From UBA10133 sp964348455 (GTDB lineage: Bacteria; Patescibacteriota; Microgenomatia; UBA1400; MFAQ01): a stretch of DNA of 60,648 nt. The notes beneath the pieces are model-generated. The model ran no database searches. It was given only the letters and a program-made list of their open reading frames with translations, and was not told the origin of the DNA. Positions 33,301 to 42,198 of this stretch are shown piece after piece. The number at the start of each line of letters is the position of its first letter. Positions within the stretch are counted from its first letter, which is position 1. Made by a program: the position numbers and the translations under genes. The stretch covers positions 1-60,648 of the forward strand of contig CAYGCQ010000005.1 in the NCBI GenBank assembly GCA_964348455.1, given 5' to 3'.

Positions 33301-35289
33301 ATGCCGAGTGTGGAGCAGACAAATGATTATGAATCGCTAGAAAGAGCGCGAATAACTCAAGAAATAATTGATGATTCTTTTCCTACGACAATAAAAGACA
33401 AAATAATCAAAGAAAAACTAAGCAACACTATAATCGTCAAATCAATTGATGGCATTCTTGATGCAAAAATTGAGCTTACACCCAAAAACTTTCTGGGCAA
33501 AGGCCTATCAGGACTAGTGATGATTGGGAAAACAGAAAAGGGTCCAACTGCCTTCAAAATGTTTACTTCAAAAGATTCGGTCAGCAATGACTCCACGCAA
33601 ACAGAATACGACTCGGAAGTGGATATATTAAAAGGATTGGACCATCCAAACCTCGCATCCTTCTACGGAACAGCAGACGTTGAACTTACAAAAAGCTCTG
33701 TAATCAAAGTGATAGCAAGGGAATTAATTCCCATAGAATTTCGACGACTAAAGCTCAATGAAGCAGTCCAGATGTCCGAAGAAATTGCCAGTGTTCTTGA
33801 TTACATTAACGAGAAAAAAGGTGCAATTCTACCAGACTTAACTCCGGAAGGTATTCGTCAGAGAACTAACGGCTCCTGGGTCCTACTAGATGTCGGTCAT
33901 TCGGCAAAACCAAGTGAAGATCAGTCAAGAATAATTCAAATTGACGATATATATACCGCCCCTGAAGTTAAATTTGCAAAAGACGAAGATAGAAACAAGG
34001 CTGCCACTCCAGCCTCCGAGGTATTTAGCCTGGCACTGATTGTCTGGAAAGGCTTATCTGGGTCAGACTATGACCGTATTAACCCGGAGCAGATCTTTGA
34101 TGAAAAAATAGGTGAGTTCTCTCCACTTATTATCGATGTTCTCAAAAAAGCAACTTCTCGTGAGCCAGGCGATAGATATCAAACACCAACTGAATTTGCC
34201 GAAGCCCTAAGAAATGCAACAGCTGAACTAACAGCACCAGAACAGAAAGCAGAAGATCCCATTAGAGATCCTCGAGAATCTGGCGAATCTATCATCAGCC
34301 CAAAACTTAAAGATTTCTCCGGGAAATCTGTAGAAGAAGTTAGGAAGAGGGTAAAAAATATTTTGCCATATGTTATAGATATGACAGTTTTCCATGACCT
34401 CTCACCAACAGATGAAAGGAAAGGGCTAATCCCAACAGGCTCCATTGCTGAAATAGACACACTAGAACACAAGGATTGGTTGAAATTGCTAGGAGGCTCA
34501 GACATGGGATGTGGTATAGAGTTTGCAGCTCTCGAATCAACTATCAACATCGAAGATGCTCAAAATAAGTTAGATCAAATTAGCGACAAAGTCTCCAGTG
34601 GAGAACTGTCTCTTGGTGGAGGAAATCATTTTATCGATATCATGGAAGATTCCAACGGCAAATACTACGTCGCCATCCATACCGGTGCCCCTCGAGATGA
34701 ACAAGAAGAACTCAACCAAATCGTCGAACAAGCAAAGGAAGATGGGAATTGGGAAGAAGCTACAATAAAATACTTAGCAAAATATGATGAAATTATTAAG
34801 TCAGCAAATGATAACAGAGAAAAAATTCTCGCCGCAATTACTGAGGTTTATGGCAAATGTGACACGCTGTACCATGAACCACACAACACTATAGATATAA
34901 ATAAAGAAAAAAATACAGTCACTATTTATAAAGGAGCTGTCCACGTTACAGACACCAGAAAAAAACAGTTCATGCCAAGTTCCATGAACGAAGGTGCAGT
35001 CTTTTTTATACCTGGCCCAACCGTAGGCGAAAAAACACATTTTGGGGTTCCCCATGGCACAGGCAAGGCTCGATCAACCGGCGAACAAAGAGCGGATCCA
35101 AACCTTGATATTCATCCAAATATTATGCTTCCCACTTCAGCTGGTGGGGTAGTTTCAAGAGGTGTAGCTGAAGGTGCTTACAACACTTATGCCAAAGCCG
35201 AAGAAATCATGCTGAACTGTGGTATTGCAAGATATGAATCTGAAGAAGATATAGAAATATTCAAAACTGTTGCTCACATTAGAAGGTAA
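33301..35289 (+). CDS. Protein kinase-like domain fused to an RtcB-type RNA ligase domain
   Basis: Residues about 60-310 look like a Ser/Thr protein kinase: glycine loop G-K-G-L-S-G-L-V (66-73), A-F-K86, helix-C E106, L-P-D179-L-T-P-E-G-I in place of H-R-D-L-K-P-E-N-I, D197-V-G for D-F-G, and A-P-E (220-222). The catalytic and metal Asp remain, but the loop Lys and Asn are replaced, so activity is uncertain. Residues about 345-662 carry the RtcB ligase landmarks: G-S-D401-M-G-C404-G-I, G-G-G-N442-H443-F, A-I-H460-T-G, P-H528-N, K-G-A, P-S-S-M, and P-H585-G-T-G-K. These match the Mn ligands and the guanylated His of RtcB, although the domain is about 100 residues shorter than usual. RtcB joins 2',3'-cyclic phosphate and 5'-OH RNA ends. 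It is probably leaderless. Confidence 0.75.
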   Translation: MPSVEQTNDYESLERARITQEIIDDSFPTTIKDKIIKEKLSNTIIVKSIDGILDAKIELTPKNFLGKGLSGLVMIGKTEKGPTAFKMFTSKDSVSNDSTQTEYDSEVDILKGLDHPNLASFYGTADVELTKSSVIKVIARELIPIEFRRLKLNEAVQMSEEIASVLDYINEKKGAILPDLTPEGIRQRTNGSWVLLDVGHSAKPSEDQSRIIQIDDIYTAPEVKFAKDEDRNKAATPASEVFSLALIVWKGLSGSDYDRINPEQIFDEKIGEFSPLIIDVLKKATSREPGDRYQTPTEFAEALRNATAELTAPEQKAEDPIRDPRESGESIISPKLKDFSGKSVEEVRKRVKNILPYVIDMTVFHDLSPTDERKGLIPTGSIAEIDTLEHKDWLKLLGGSDMGCGIEFAALESTINIEDAQNKLDQISDKVSSGELSLGGGNHFIDIMEDSNGKYYVAIHTGAPRDEQEELNQIVEQAKEDGNWEEATIKYLAKYDEIIKSANDNREKILAAITEVYGKCDTLYHEPHNTIDINKEKNTVTIYKGAVHVTDTRKKQFMPSSMNEGAVFFIPGPTVGEKTHFGVPHGTGKARSTGEQRADPNLDIHPNIMLPTSAGGVVSRGVAEGAYNTYAKAEEIMLNCGIARYESEEDIEIFKTVAHIRR

Positions 35290-35312
35290 GGTTTCTCTGC
35301 TAAACTATACCC

Positions 35313-37358
35313 ATGTCGTCTGCGTCCAAAAGAACCAAAATAATTCAAGAGACTATTCAAAAACCCGCCACTTTTATTCAGTACTGTTTCTACGCCCTTT
35401 TCTTCATCACCCCACTTCTCCTCTGGCCTTTTACTTCCGAAGTTTTCGAATTCAACAAAATGATGTTTGTCTATGCAATGACCATCATCATAGCTGCCGG
35501 CTGGGCAGTCCGCTCGATCCAGCAGAAAAAATTCGAAATCGCCCGAACACCGCTTGACTTTCCCCTACTAATTTTTCTTTCCTCTCAAGTTATCTCTACA
35601 GTTATATCTATTGATAGACATACCAGTCTCTGGGGCTACTACTCTCGCTTTCACGGCGGTTTAGTTTCCACTTTCTGTTACGTAATCCTTTTTTACGCTC
35701 TAGTCACCCACTTTTCCGGACAAGGTAAAGCAATTCGCAATCTGATAAAAACTATTCTGGTTACCGCAGCTATTACCTCTTTTTATGCCATCTTGGAAAA
35801 AATGGGTGTCGACAAGCACATCTGGGTCCAAGATGTGCAGAACCGTGTCTTCTCTACCCTCGGTCAACCAAACTGGCTCTCGGCATATCTCATTGCCCTT
35901 CTTCCCATCTCCCTCTTTGCAGCAGTTAACACCAAGAGTATTAACTCCAGATTTGCCCACATTGCTCTGGCTACACTTTATCTACTGGCCATCTTCTTCA
36001 CGAAGTCTCAATCCGGCATAGGCGCAACAGCTATCGTTCTGCTCCTCTTCACCATAATAATAGCTGTCCAGAAGAAACAATCAAAAATCCTTATCGGCCT
36101 TGCAGTACTTATTGCATCTCTTGTGATAATTAAAAGCAGTGCAGTCAAACAAACACTCACCTCACTTAATAAGATTAACCCCTTCTTCTCAAACAGTCTG
36201 ACTATAGTTACAGAAGAAAACAAAACACGTATCGGAGGATCAGACTCCATGGCAATTCGTCGAATAGTCTGGGGCGGTGCTCTCGAGCTAGGCAAAAAAT
36301 ACCCCTTCTTCGGAACTGGAGTTGAAACCTTTGGCTACACATATTACTGGGTCCGTCCGGCAGTACACAACCTTACATCTGAGTCAGACTTCCTCTACAA
36401 CAAAGCCCACAATGAGTACCTAAACTTCCTAGCCAACACCGGTTTTATCGGTCTCTTCGCCTACCTCTTTCTAATCATTTCCATACTTCGGATATTCACA
36501 CCTCGTCATTCCCGACCTGATCAGGAATCTATACAAGTAAATTCCGCTGAACTTTCCACCCCTCTCCTCCTAGGCTTCATCAGCATTCTGATTACCAATT
36601 ATTTTGGTTTTTCGGTTGTCAATGTCGCCCTTTTCTTCTTCCTATTTCCGGCAATCTATCTATCTGCAATCAACCAATCGGGAACTTCTGTTCGAAAAAT
36701 TAATGTAAATGATGTCGTCGGTATCGGAGTAATCTTTCTTATGGCCACATGGCTTGTGTTCGGAATTAGAAAAATGTGGTTAGCTGACCTGGCTTTTACC
36801 GCCGGTAGAAGTAATCTTTCAGAAGATTTAAAAGCCATACAACTTAACCCCAGAGAACCTTTGTACTACGCCCAACTCGGAAACGTTCAATCTTTGGTCG
36901 CCGTTCAAATTATTGCTCCTCAGATCCAAGAAATGACGGCTACTACTCCGGCAGAACTTAGAGACAAAGGTAATGCCTATCTCAAACAATACACAAATGA
37001 TTCAATAAACAATATTTCCAAAGCAGTGCAGATGAATAAATACAACTTAAATTTACTAAAAATAAAAGCTCGCACAGAACTGACTCTTGGCTCATTGGAC
37101 CCTAAATATAATCGCGATGCTATAAATACACTCCTAAAGATAACAGAGCTCTCCCCAACAGAAGCTACCAACTACTATAACATTGGGGTCCTCTACACAA
37201 ACCTCGCTCAGACCGCATTAGAAACAAAAGCTCCTGGAGGTGGTTCAGAGTCTAGGTCAGAGCTAGAGTCTGCCAAACTAGCCTTTCAGAAAGCTATAGA
37301 TCTCAAACCAGACTACGAGGCAGCCAAAGACAAACTTAAGCTGTTGGAAAATAATTAA
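35313..37358 (+). CDS. O-antigen ligase/Wzy-like membrane protein with TPR tail
   Basis: The 681 residues contain 11-13 membrane helices (about 20-490). The central loop has G-T-G-V-E-T-F-G-Y and K-A-H-N-E-Y-L-N, the typical O-antigen-ligase/polymerase signature. The C-terminal 180 residues are TPR-like helices ending in A-F-Q-K-A-I-D-L-K-P-D-Y-E-A-A. Such proteins attach or polymerise lipid-linked glycans at the outer face of the membrane. A short palindromic repeat (36505-36540) is translated in frame after a membrane helix. TAAACT lies six bases before the ATG, so it is probably leaderless. Confidence 0.85.
   Translation: MSSASKRTKIIQETIQKPATFIQYCFYALFFITPLLLWPFTSEVFEFNKMMFVYAMTIIIAAGWAVRSIQQKKFEIARTPLDFPLLIFLSSQVISTVISIDRHTSLWGYYSRFHGGLVSTFCYVILFYALVTHFSGQGKAIRNLIKTILVTAAITSFYAILEKMGVDKHIWVQDVQNRVFSTLGQPNWLSAYLIALLPISLFAAVNTKSINSRFAHIALATLYLLAIFFTKSQSGIGATAIVLLLFTIIIAVQKKQSKILIGLAVLIASLVIIKSSAVKQTLTSLNKINPFFSNSLTIVTEENKTRIGGSDSMAIRRIVWGGALELGKKYPFFGTGVETFGYTYYWVRPAVHNLTSESDFLYNKAHNEYLNFLANTGFIGLFAYLFLIISILRIFTPRHSRPDQESIQVNSAELSTPLLLGFISILITNYFGFSVVNVALFFFLFPAIYLSAINQSGTSVRKINVNDVVGIGVIFLMATWLVFGIRKMWLADLAFTAGRSNLSEDLKAIQLNPREPLYYAQLGNVQSLVAVQIIAPQIQEMTATTPAELRDKGNAYLKQYTNDSINNISKAVQMNKYNLNLLKIKARTELTLGSLDPKYNRDAINTLLKITELSPTEATNYYNIGVLYTNLAQTALETKAPGGGSESRSELESAKLAFQKAIDLKPDYEAAKDKLKLLENN
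36505..36540. repeat. Short GTCATTCC-type repeat, in frame inside the ligase gene
   Basis: GTCATTCCCGACCTGATCAG is followed by GAATCTATACAAG; it encodes R-H-S-R-P-D-Q-E-S-I-Q. It is the left arm of the palindromic family seen at 148 and 29410. Confidence 0.65.
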
Positions 37359-37924
37359 CTTTTTTCTGACATTCCAGACTTCCAAATTTTCTCTGCTTCG
37401 TCCGGACCATATGAAGAATTAAGTAGCGACTTTACTGTCTGAGGCATCCCATCAAAAATACTCCTTGCTTTGCAATGCCTCACCAGAACAGTCAACAAAC
37501 CTAGTTGTAATCTCTCCAGTACCCCTGCGGCTTCGGGGTCTGTCTCATCTAGATCAAGAAAGTCAACATTAGTCCCGCTAGAACAATTTGTTTGAGCATC
37601 GATATGAGTCACAAAAATAGCCTCATCTGACCCATCCTCTTGAACCAAATTAAATGTAACTGTTTCAATTGGATTGTGGACGGCTTTGTTTCCAAAAAAC
37701 TCCACCAAATAACTTCGATCACACTTAATATAATAAATAGTATCAAAAAATCTCTGGATATAAAAATACTCAATTACTAACTGTCCATCCTTTTCTTTGT
37801 GGGTTGTAGCTATCTTAATCTGGTTCTGGGTCTCAGGTAAGACATATTCATAGTAGACACCTATGGCATCCGTCACCTCGAACAATACCTCATTTAGAGG
37901 GGTTTCCATTTCATGTCTCGACAT
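37355..37924 (-). CDS. Unknown protein
   Basis: The 189 acidic residues have no membrane segment. The stop overlaps the stop of the convergent ligase gene by four bases. TATAAT lies five bases before the ATG at 37924 and there is no Shine-Dalgarno. The middle part (about 35-115) reads as beta strands and the last 50 residues as helices. The family is not recognised. Confidence 0.6.
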   Translation of the reverse strand: MSRHEMETPLNEVLFEVTDAIGVYYEYVLPETQNQIKIATTHKEKDGQLVIEYFYIQRFFDTIYYIKCDRSYLVEFFGNKAVHNPIETVTFNLVQEDGSDEAIFVTHIDAQTNCSSGTNVDFLDLDETDPEAAGVLERLQLGLLTVLVRHCKARSIFDGMPQTVKSLLNSSYGPDEAEKIWKSGMSEKS

Positions 37925-38011
37925 AGAATATTATATCAACATCATAATAAAACAATGCCGACCAACTGAGGCAAAAAGTAAGTGCCCACCAAAACAACAT
38001 CCACGGGCTAC

Positions 38012-38039
38012 AAAAAAAGACCCGCCACTAGGACGGGCC
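38012..38039 (-). terminator. Rho-independent terminator
   Basis: GGCCCGTCC-TAGT-GGCGGGTC (one G-U type pair) plus T7 on the minus strand. Confidence 0.8.
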
Positions 38040-38050
38040 ATCAACGCTAT

Positions 38051-38392
38051 CTACTTATTGGCAAGAAAATTTTTTCTCCCAATATGTAGCATATAAACCA
38101 TCGCCATAACGGGGATTAAAGTTGTGAGCGCAGTCAAAATACTCACGCTAAAAAAGTAAATTAAAACCGCCCCCATAACTGCATCAAACATTAGAGACCA
38201 CGGAAGTAGAATCCACAACGGAGCGTCAAACCTCCCTAGCCTGACAACATCGGATATTACATCAGGCAAAAGGGCAATAAACAAAGTTGCCACAATCCAA
38301 AAAATAGGAAACTCGAAAAAACTTGAAACTGCGTATACAACGCCTAACTTTACAATTACCAGTATATTGTAAATCCACCAACTTTTCTTCAT
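38051..38392 (-). CDS. Four-helix small membrane protein, unknown
   Basis: I start it at the ATG at 38392 (M-K-K-S-W-W-I-Y), which has GGAGG at good spacing; the ORF extends further but lacks a ribosome site there. The 113 residues contain four hydrophobic helices and a basic tail, and a terminator follows. The function is unknown. Confidence 0.65.
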   Translation of the reverse strand: MKKSWWIYNILVIVKLGVVYAVSSFFEFPIFWIVATLFIALLPDVISDVVRLGRFDAPLWILLPWSLMFDAVMGAVLIYFFSVSILTALTTLIPVMAMVYMLHIGRKNFLANK

Positions 38393-38527
38393 ATATAAAC
38401 CTCCAACCAGTCTGTGATGTAAGTGTTCTTGCTGGAATATTGTAACACATAACACTATAAGTCTTTAGAGTATGGTAAAATCAATATATTCATTGTCCTC
38501 GCGAACGCGGGGAAATATACAAATAAT

Positions 38528-39064
38528 ATGCAAATCTTAATTACTCACGACCCATTCCTCCGCCGAGTGGCTAAACCTGTCTCAAAACTGGACAAAAAGC
38601 TCCAAAAGCAGATTGATGAAATGATATCTACCCTTAAAGCTTCCAAAGACCCTGAGGGTATAGGTCTGGCCGCCACTCAAGTAGGCATAGATCGGCGCCT
38701 ATTCATCGTAATCCTAAGTGGTAAGCCAGAAGTCTTCATAAACCCCGTAATCACCAAGAGCTCTGAAGCCATGTTCTCCACTGTCCACCCCAAGAAAAAG
38801 GATCGCTGGCTAGAAGGTTGCTTGTCTCTTCCCGGTATCTGGGGTGTCGTCGACAGACCTTACTCTATCGAAATTGACTACCTTACACCCGAAAATGGTG
38901 AACTAAAACCCCGTCACCGCAAATTTGAAGACGCCGAATCTGCCTATGTTCAGCACGAAAACGATCACTTGGACGGGATTCTTTTTACCGACCACATTCT
39001 CAAGCAAGGTGGACAGATACTAAGGGAAACCAAAGACGGCTTCACTCCCATCGACAAAATCTAA
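38528..39064 (+). CDS. def: Peptide deformylase
   Basis: This removes the formyl group from new proteins. All three motifs are present: G-I-G-L-A-A-T-Q (46-53), E-G-C-L-S-L-P with the metal Cys, and Q-H-E-N-D-H-L-D-G with the metal histidines and catalytic Glu. The 178 residues are normal. TATACA lies six bases before the ATG, so it is probably leaderless. fmt lies 600 bases downstream on the same strand, with one minus-strand gene between them. Confidence 0.95.
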   Translation: MQILITHDPFLRRVAKPVSKLDKKLQKQIDEMISTLKASKDPEGIGLAATQVGIDRRLFIVILSGKPEVFINPVITKSSEAMFSTVHPKKKDRWLEGCLSLPGIWGVVDRPYSIEIDYLTPENGELKPRHRKFEDAESAYVQHENDHLDGILFTDHILKQGGQILRETKDGFTPIDKI

Positions 39065-39068
39065 ATCC

Positions 39069-39098
39069 AAAAAAGGCCCCAACTTTCTCGTTGGAGCC
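39069..39098 (-). terminator. Rho-independent terminator
   Basis: GGCTCCAAC-GAGAAA-GTTGGGGCC plus T6 on the minus strand, just inside the gap after def. Confidence 0.88.
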
Positions 39099-39105
39099 AT
39101 GCTCT

Positions 39106-39582
39106 CTACTCGGATGAAACCAAGCAGCTATCAGGATACAATGGAGCCGAAAATTTCAAAAACTCGATTTCCTTAGGACAAGGGTCATCTCTCGACACCA
39201 CAATTACTTCAAAGCAACTCATCACGTCCACTACCCCAGGACAATAGATTCCCTTCGCATAAGCCTTTTGAGCCTGTAGGCTCTTCAGACTCGATTCATA
39301 TCTGACTCCGTCTACTAAGATTTCTTCCACCAGATATGAGTGCAGCCCCGGAGTGATTAAGCCCACGCATTTTTCCGGTGAAGCACAGAGCACTTGTTCT
39401 GTGTGGAAACCTTTTTCAATTAGATGAATCTTATAGGAGTTGCGGGGTTCTCCCGGCACCGCGTATCGATTTCTAACTTCCCTGGCCTGAGTAAACATGG
39501 TCACAATGATTATTAGCACTAGTACCGGAAGTCCAGCTACCATTAGTATTTCAAGCCAGTATTGCTTAATTTTCTCAATCAT
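39106..39582 (-). CDS. Small membrane-anchored protein with Cys pairs, unknown
   Basis: The start at 39582 (M-I-E-K-I-K-Q-Y-W) has GGAGG. The roughly 158 residues have one membrane helix at about 12-30 and an outward domain with six Cys, suggesting disulfides. It has its own terminator. It is wedged on the opposite strand between def and fmt, so it splits an otherwise standard pair. The function is unknown. Confidence 0.65.
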   Translation of the reverse strand: MIEKIKQYWLEILMVAGLPVLVLIIIVTMFTQAREVRNRYAVPGEPRNSYKIHLIEKGFHTEQVLCASPEKCVGLITPGLHSYLVEEILVDGVRYESSLKSLQAQKAYAKGIYCPGVVDVMSCFEVIVVSRDDPCPKEIEFLKFSAPLYPDSCLVSSE

Positions 39583-39670
39583 ATAGCCTCCATTTAAACG
39601 TTCAGATAGCATATTTTACACCTGACATGCAAAATATTAGAAATATTCAATGTAAAATATAAAATATAAA

Positions 39671-40543
39671 ATGAAAAATCTTATCTATTTTGGCTCCCCG
39701 GACTTTTCCGCTCGGATACTGGAAACTATTATTAAATCCAAATTAGTTAATGTCGTCGGCGTGGTAACTACACCTGACAAACCTATAGGCCGTAAACAAA
39801 TTCTCACACCTTCACCCGTCTCTGAAATGGCTGGTAAGTACGACTTCCCAATCTACAAGCCTGAAAAACTCGAAGGAGGTAATCTGGCTCACATCAAACT
39901 TCTTAAGCCAGACATCTTCCTAGTGGTCTCTTTTGGCAAAATAGTTCCTAAGATCTGGCTCGAGACCCCAGACATAGGCACCTTCAACATTCATTTTTCT
40001 TTACTTCCCAAGTATCGGGGAGCACTTTGTATCTCCGAAGCCATAAAGAATCAGGACCAAGAGACAGGTGTTACCCTAATGGAAATGGACGAAAAAATGG
40101 ACCACGGCAACATCATTGCCCAAATAAAAGTTGGAATTGACACAAATGACGATGTCGCTAAATTGACCACAAAACTTACTCGGGCTGCAGAAAAAATATT
40201 GATAGATAAAATACCCGAAATCTGTGCCCAGAACTACACCTCTACTTCCCAAGACGAATCCCTGGTAACTTTTACTTCAAGCCATAAATCAATTTCTCAC
40301 GTTTCTGCCCTAGTCCCCGCCGTGAAAATTTTTAAAGCCCTAAAAGGAGTCGATGCTAACACTGTTCACGCGTTAATCAGATCTCTAAATCCAGAACCTG
40401 GTGCTTGGACACATATAGGAGGGATAGACATAAAAATTTTAAAGACATACCTAGTCGACCACAAGCTAGTTATAGATACTGTCCAGATACCAGGTAAAAA
40501 CCCAACATCATGGAAACAGTTCCTTTCCGGCCACAAAATTTAA
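39671..40543 (+). CDS. fmt: Methionyl-tRNA formyltransferase
   Basis: Transfers a formyl group from 10-formyl-tetrahydrofolate to initiator Met-tRNA. The catalytic set N-I-H-F-S-L-L-P-K-Y-R-G (Asn and His) and the Asp in M-D-x-G-N-I-I are present. F-G-S-P-D-F-S marks the N terminus, and a C-terminal OB-like domain follows from about residue 205. The 290 residues are slightly short. FolD (15.4 kb) and Def (38.5 kb) complete the formylation cycle within this window. A TAAAAT box lies close to the start and no Shine-Dalgarno is present. Confidence 0.94.
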   Translation: MKNLIYFGSPDFSARILETIIKSKLVNVVGVVTTPDKPIGRKQILTPSPVSEMAGKYDFPIYKPEKLEGGNLAHIKLLKPDIFLVVSFGKIVPKIWLETPDIGTFNIHFSLLPKYRGALCISEAIKNQDQETGVTLMEMDEKMDHGNIIAQIKVGIDTNDDVAKLTTKLTRAAEKILIDKIPEICAQNYTSTSQDESLVTFTSSHKSISHVSALVPAVKIFKALKGVDANTVHALIRSLNPEPGAWTHIGGIDIKILKTYLVDHKLVIDTVQIPGKNPTSWKQFLSGHKI

Positions 40544-41196
40544 CGATTCAAGAAAATCATATCTGCCAAATTGTAGTACCTCTTCGGATCACTACTCAAA
40601 AGCACACTAGACTCGATATCAATCTTATTACTAAGGTAAACCGGCATTAAAGATCTTTTTTTGCCAATACACTCACCGACCGAAATAGTAAACTCATCCC
40701 CACTCTTGATCACCCTGTAAGCTAAGACCATTGAGGCTATGGCAACTTCCCCATTAATCCCCTTGCCAAAGTCATCAACGTCAAAATTCTGTTCAAAAAA
40801 AACCTCACCATCAGAGGTTTGCTGAACTTTGAATTTCTTATACTTAGGCGAGAACATCAAAAAGAGCTCTTCACCATTACTATCTAAATAATCAATCAAG
40901 CCAAAGATATCTCTACCGCCGTTTACCATTCCACCGATATCTCTTTCGTCCACATTTTTAAGAAGAGCACTAACCTCCAGCATCACAATCGAAAGATTAC
41001 CTTCATCGGTGTAGGTGCAAACAACCCCTTTATCAACAAAATTAGCTATGATTTCAGCCTGATCGTTCATCACACAGTGAAATTCCCCAAATCGACTATC
41101 GACGACTACACCCCCACCTTCAGTATTGGAGACATAAGAACCACCCGAAAAATCTATATCAATGAATTTCTTGAAGAACTCGCCTCCCTTAGGCAT
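40540..41196 (-). CDS. Unknown protein downstream of rpmB
   Basis: The likely start is the ATG at 41196, overlapping the rpmB stop (ATGCCTAA), which would couple translation. The roughly 218 acidic residues contain no membrane segment. The stop overlaps that of fmt on the other strand by four bases. The sequence is beta-rich. The family is not recognised. Confidence 0.6.
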   Translation of the reverse strand: MPKGGEFFKKFIDIDFSGGSYVSNTEGGGVVVDSRFGEFHCVMNDQAEIIANFVDKGVVCTYTDEGNLSIVMLEVSALLKNVDERDIGGMVNGGRDIFGLIDYLDSNGEELFLMFSPKYKKFKVQQTSDGEVFFEQNFDVDDFGKGINGEVAIASMVLAYRVIKSGDEFTISVGECIGKKRSLMPVYLSNKIDIESSVLLSSDPKRYYNLADMIFLNR

Positions 41197-41413
41197 TAGT
41201 TGCAACTGATTGAGCCGCTCGCTCACCTACTCTAAGTGACCTCTTACAGGTTGTGCAAACCTTAATCTTGACTCTCTGTGCATCAATCACTAAGTGGTGA
41301 GTATGTAGATTTGGTCTGCGGATGCGTTTAGTTTTCCGTTTCGAGAAACTAACCTTTTGGGCATTTTGAACACCTTTGCCACACATCACACAACCATATT
41401 TTTCTTTTTCCAT
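41189..41413 (-). CDS. rpmB: Large ribosomal subunit protein bL28
   Basis: The 74 residues begin with a C-V-M-C zinc pair and end with C-T-T-C-K-R. Between them are S-K-R-K-T-K-R and N-L-H, the hallmarks of the zinc-binding (C+) form of bL28. The start context is TCACTC-ATG without a clear Shine-Dalgarno. Confidence 0.9.
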   Translation of the reverse strand: MEKEKYGCVMCGKGVQNAQKVSFSKRKTKRIRRPNLHTHHLVIDAQRVKIKVCTTCKRSLRVGERAAQSVATNA

Positions 41414-41460
41414 GAGTGAAATTTTATCACATCGGAGCCTATTTTGCCTCCATACCTTCT

Positions 41461-41545
41461 GTCATTCCTGGCTTGAACAGGAATCCATTAAACCAGTACC
41501 GAATTTTGAAGTTATTTCATGGATTTCAGCCTTCGCAGGAATGAC
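41461..41545. repeat. 85-bp GTCATTCC...GGAATGAC palindromic element
   Basis: The outer arms GTCATTCCT/AGGAATGAC and inner hairpins CCTG-GCTTGAA-CAGG and CAGCC-TTCG type match the element at 29410-29494 in length and layout. It lies in the promoter-side gap of the M50 gene. Confidence 0.85.
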
Positions 41546-41574
41546 ACTATTAATCGATTATAATAGAATAAACC

Positions 41575-42198
41575 ATGCTTCTTATCATCTTCATCCTAAA
41601 CGTAATTTATCTGGTCCTAGCCATCAGTATTCATGAGTTCGCTCACGCCCTAACTGCAGACCGATTAGGAGACCCTACAGCAAGGGTTGCTGGCAGACTC
41701 ACCCTAAACCCTTTTGTTCATATTGATCCTGTTGGCACTATTATCCTTCCACTTAGTCTCTTACTCATTTCAGGAGGCTCATTTGCCTATGGCTGGGGAA
41801 AACCAACCCCTTTCGACCCCTACAACCTCAAAAACCCAAGACGCGACTCGGCCATCATCTCCATCGCCGGACCTATCAGCAACCTTCTCTTGGCGACTCT
41901 AGTAGCTATCATCATTCGCTTCACTCCTTTTGTCTTTTCTGTATTTTTAACCCCCTTGATCCTTATTAACATTGGACTTGCTGTCTTCAACCTAATCCCC
42001 GTTGGCCCACTCGATGGCCAAAAAATCATCTTTGGTATTCTTCCAAGAGATCTTGCTTATGAATTTCAGGCCGTTATGAATCGTTATGGAATGCTGATTC
42101 TCCTTTTCCTAATCTTCCCCTTTTTCGGCGGTGAAGCTCCTATCATGTCCATCATCACACCCCCTATCCGCTTCCTGGCCGGAATCCTTATTCCCTAA
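41575..42198 (+). CDS. M50B-type site-2 protease family protein
   Basis: The 207-residue protein has six helices, with H-E-F-A-H (about 20-24) and N-L-I-P-V-G-P-L-D-G as the second motif, so the zinc site is complete. There is no PDZ domain. Short S2P-like proteins of this kind are widespread, and their targets are mostly unknown. It is the third M50-type protein here (see 9246 and 12400). TAGAAT lies five bases before the ATG. The stop overlaps the next, convergent gene. Confidence 0.88.
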   Translation: MLLIIFILNVIYLVLAISIHEFAHALTADRLGDPTARVAGRLTLNPFVHIDPVGTIILPLSLLLISGGSFAYGWGKPTPFDPYNLKNPRRDSAIISIAGPISNLLLATLVAIIIRFTPFVFSVFLTPLILINIGLAVFNLIPVGPLDGQKIIFGILPRDLAYEFQAVMNRYGMLILLFLIFPFFGGEAPIMSIITPPIRFLAGILIP

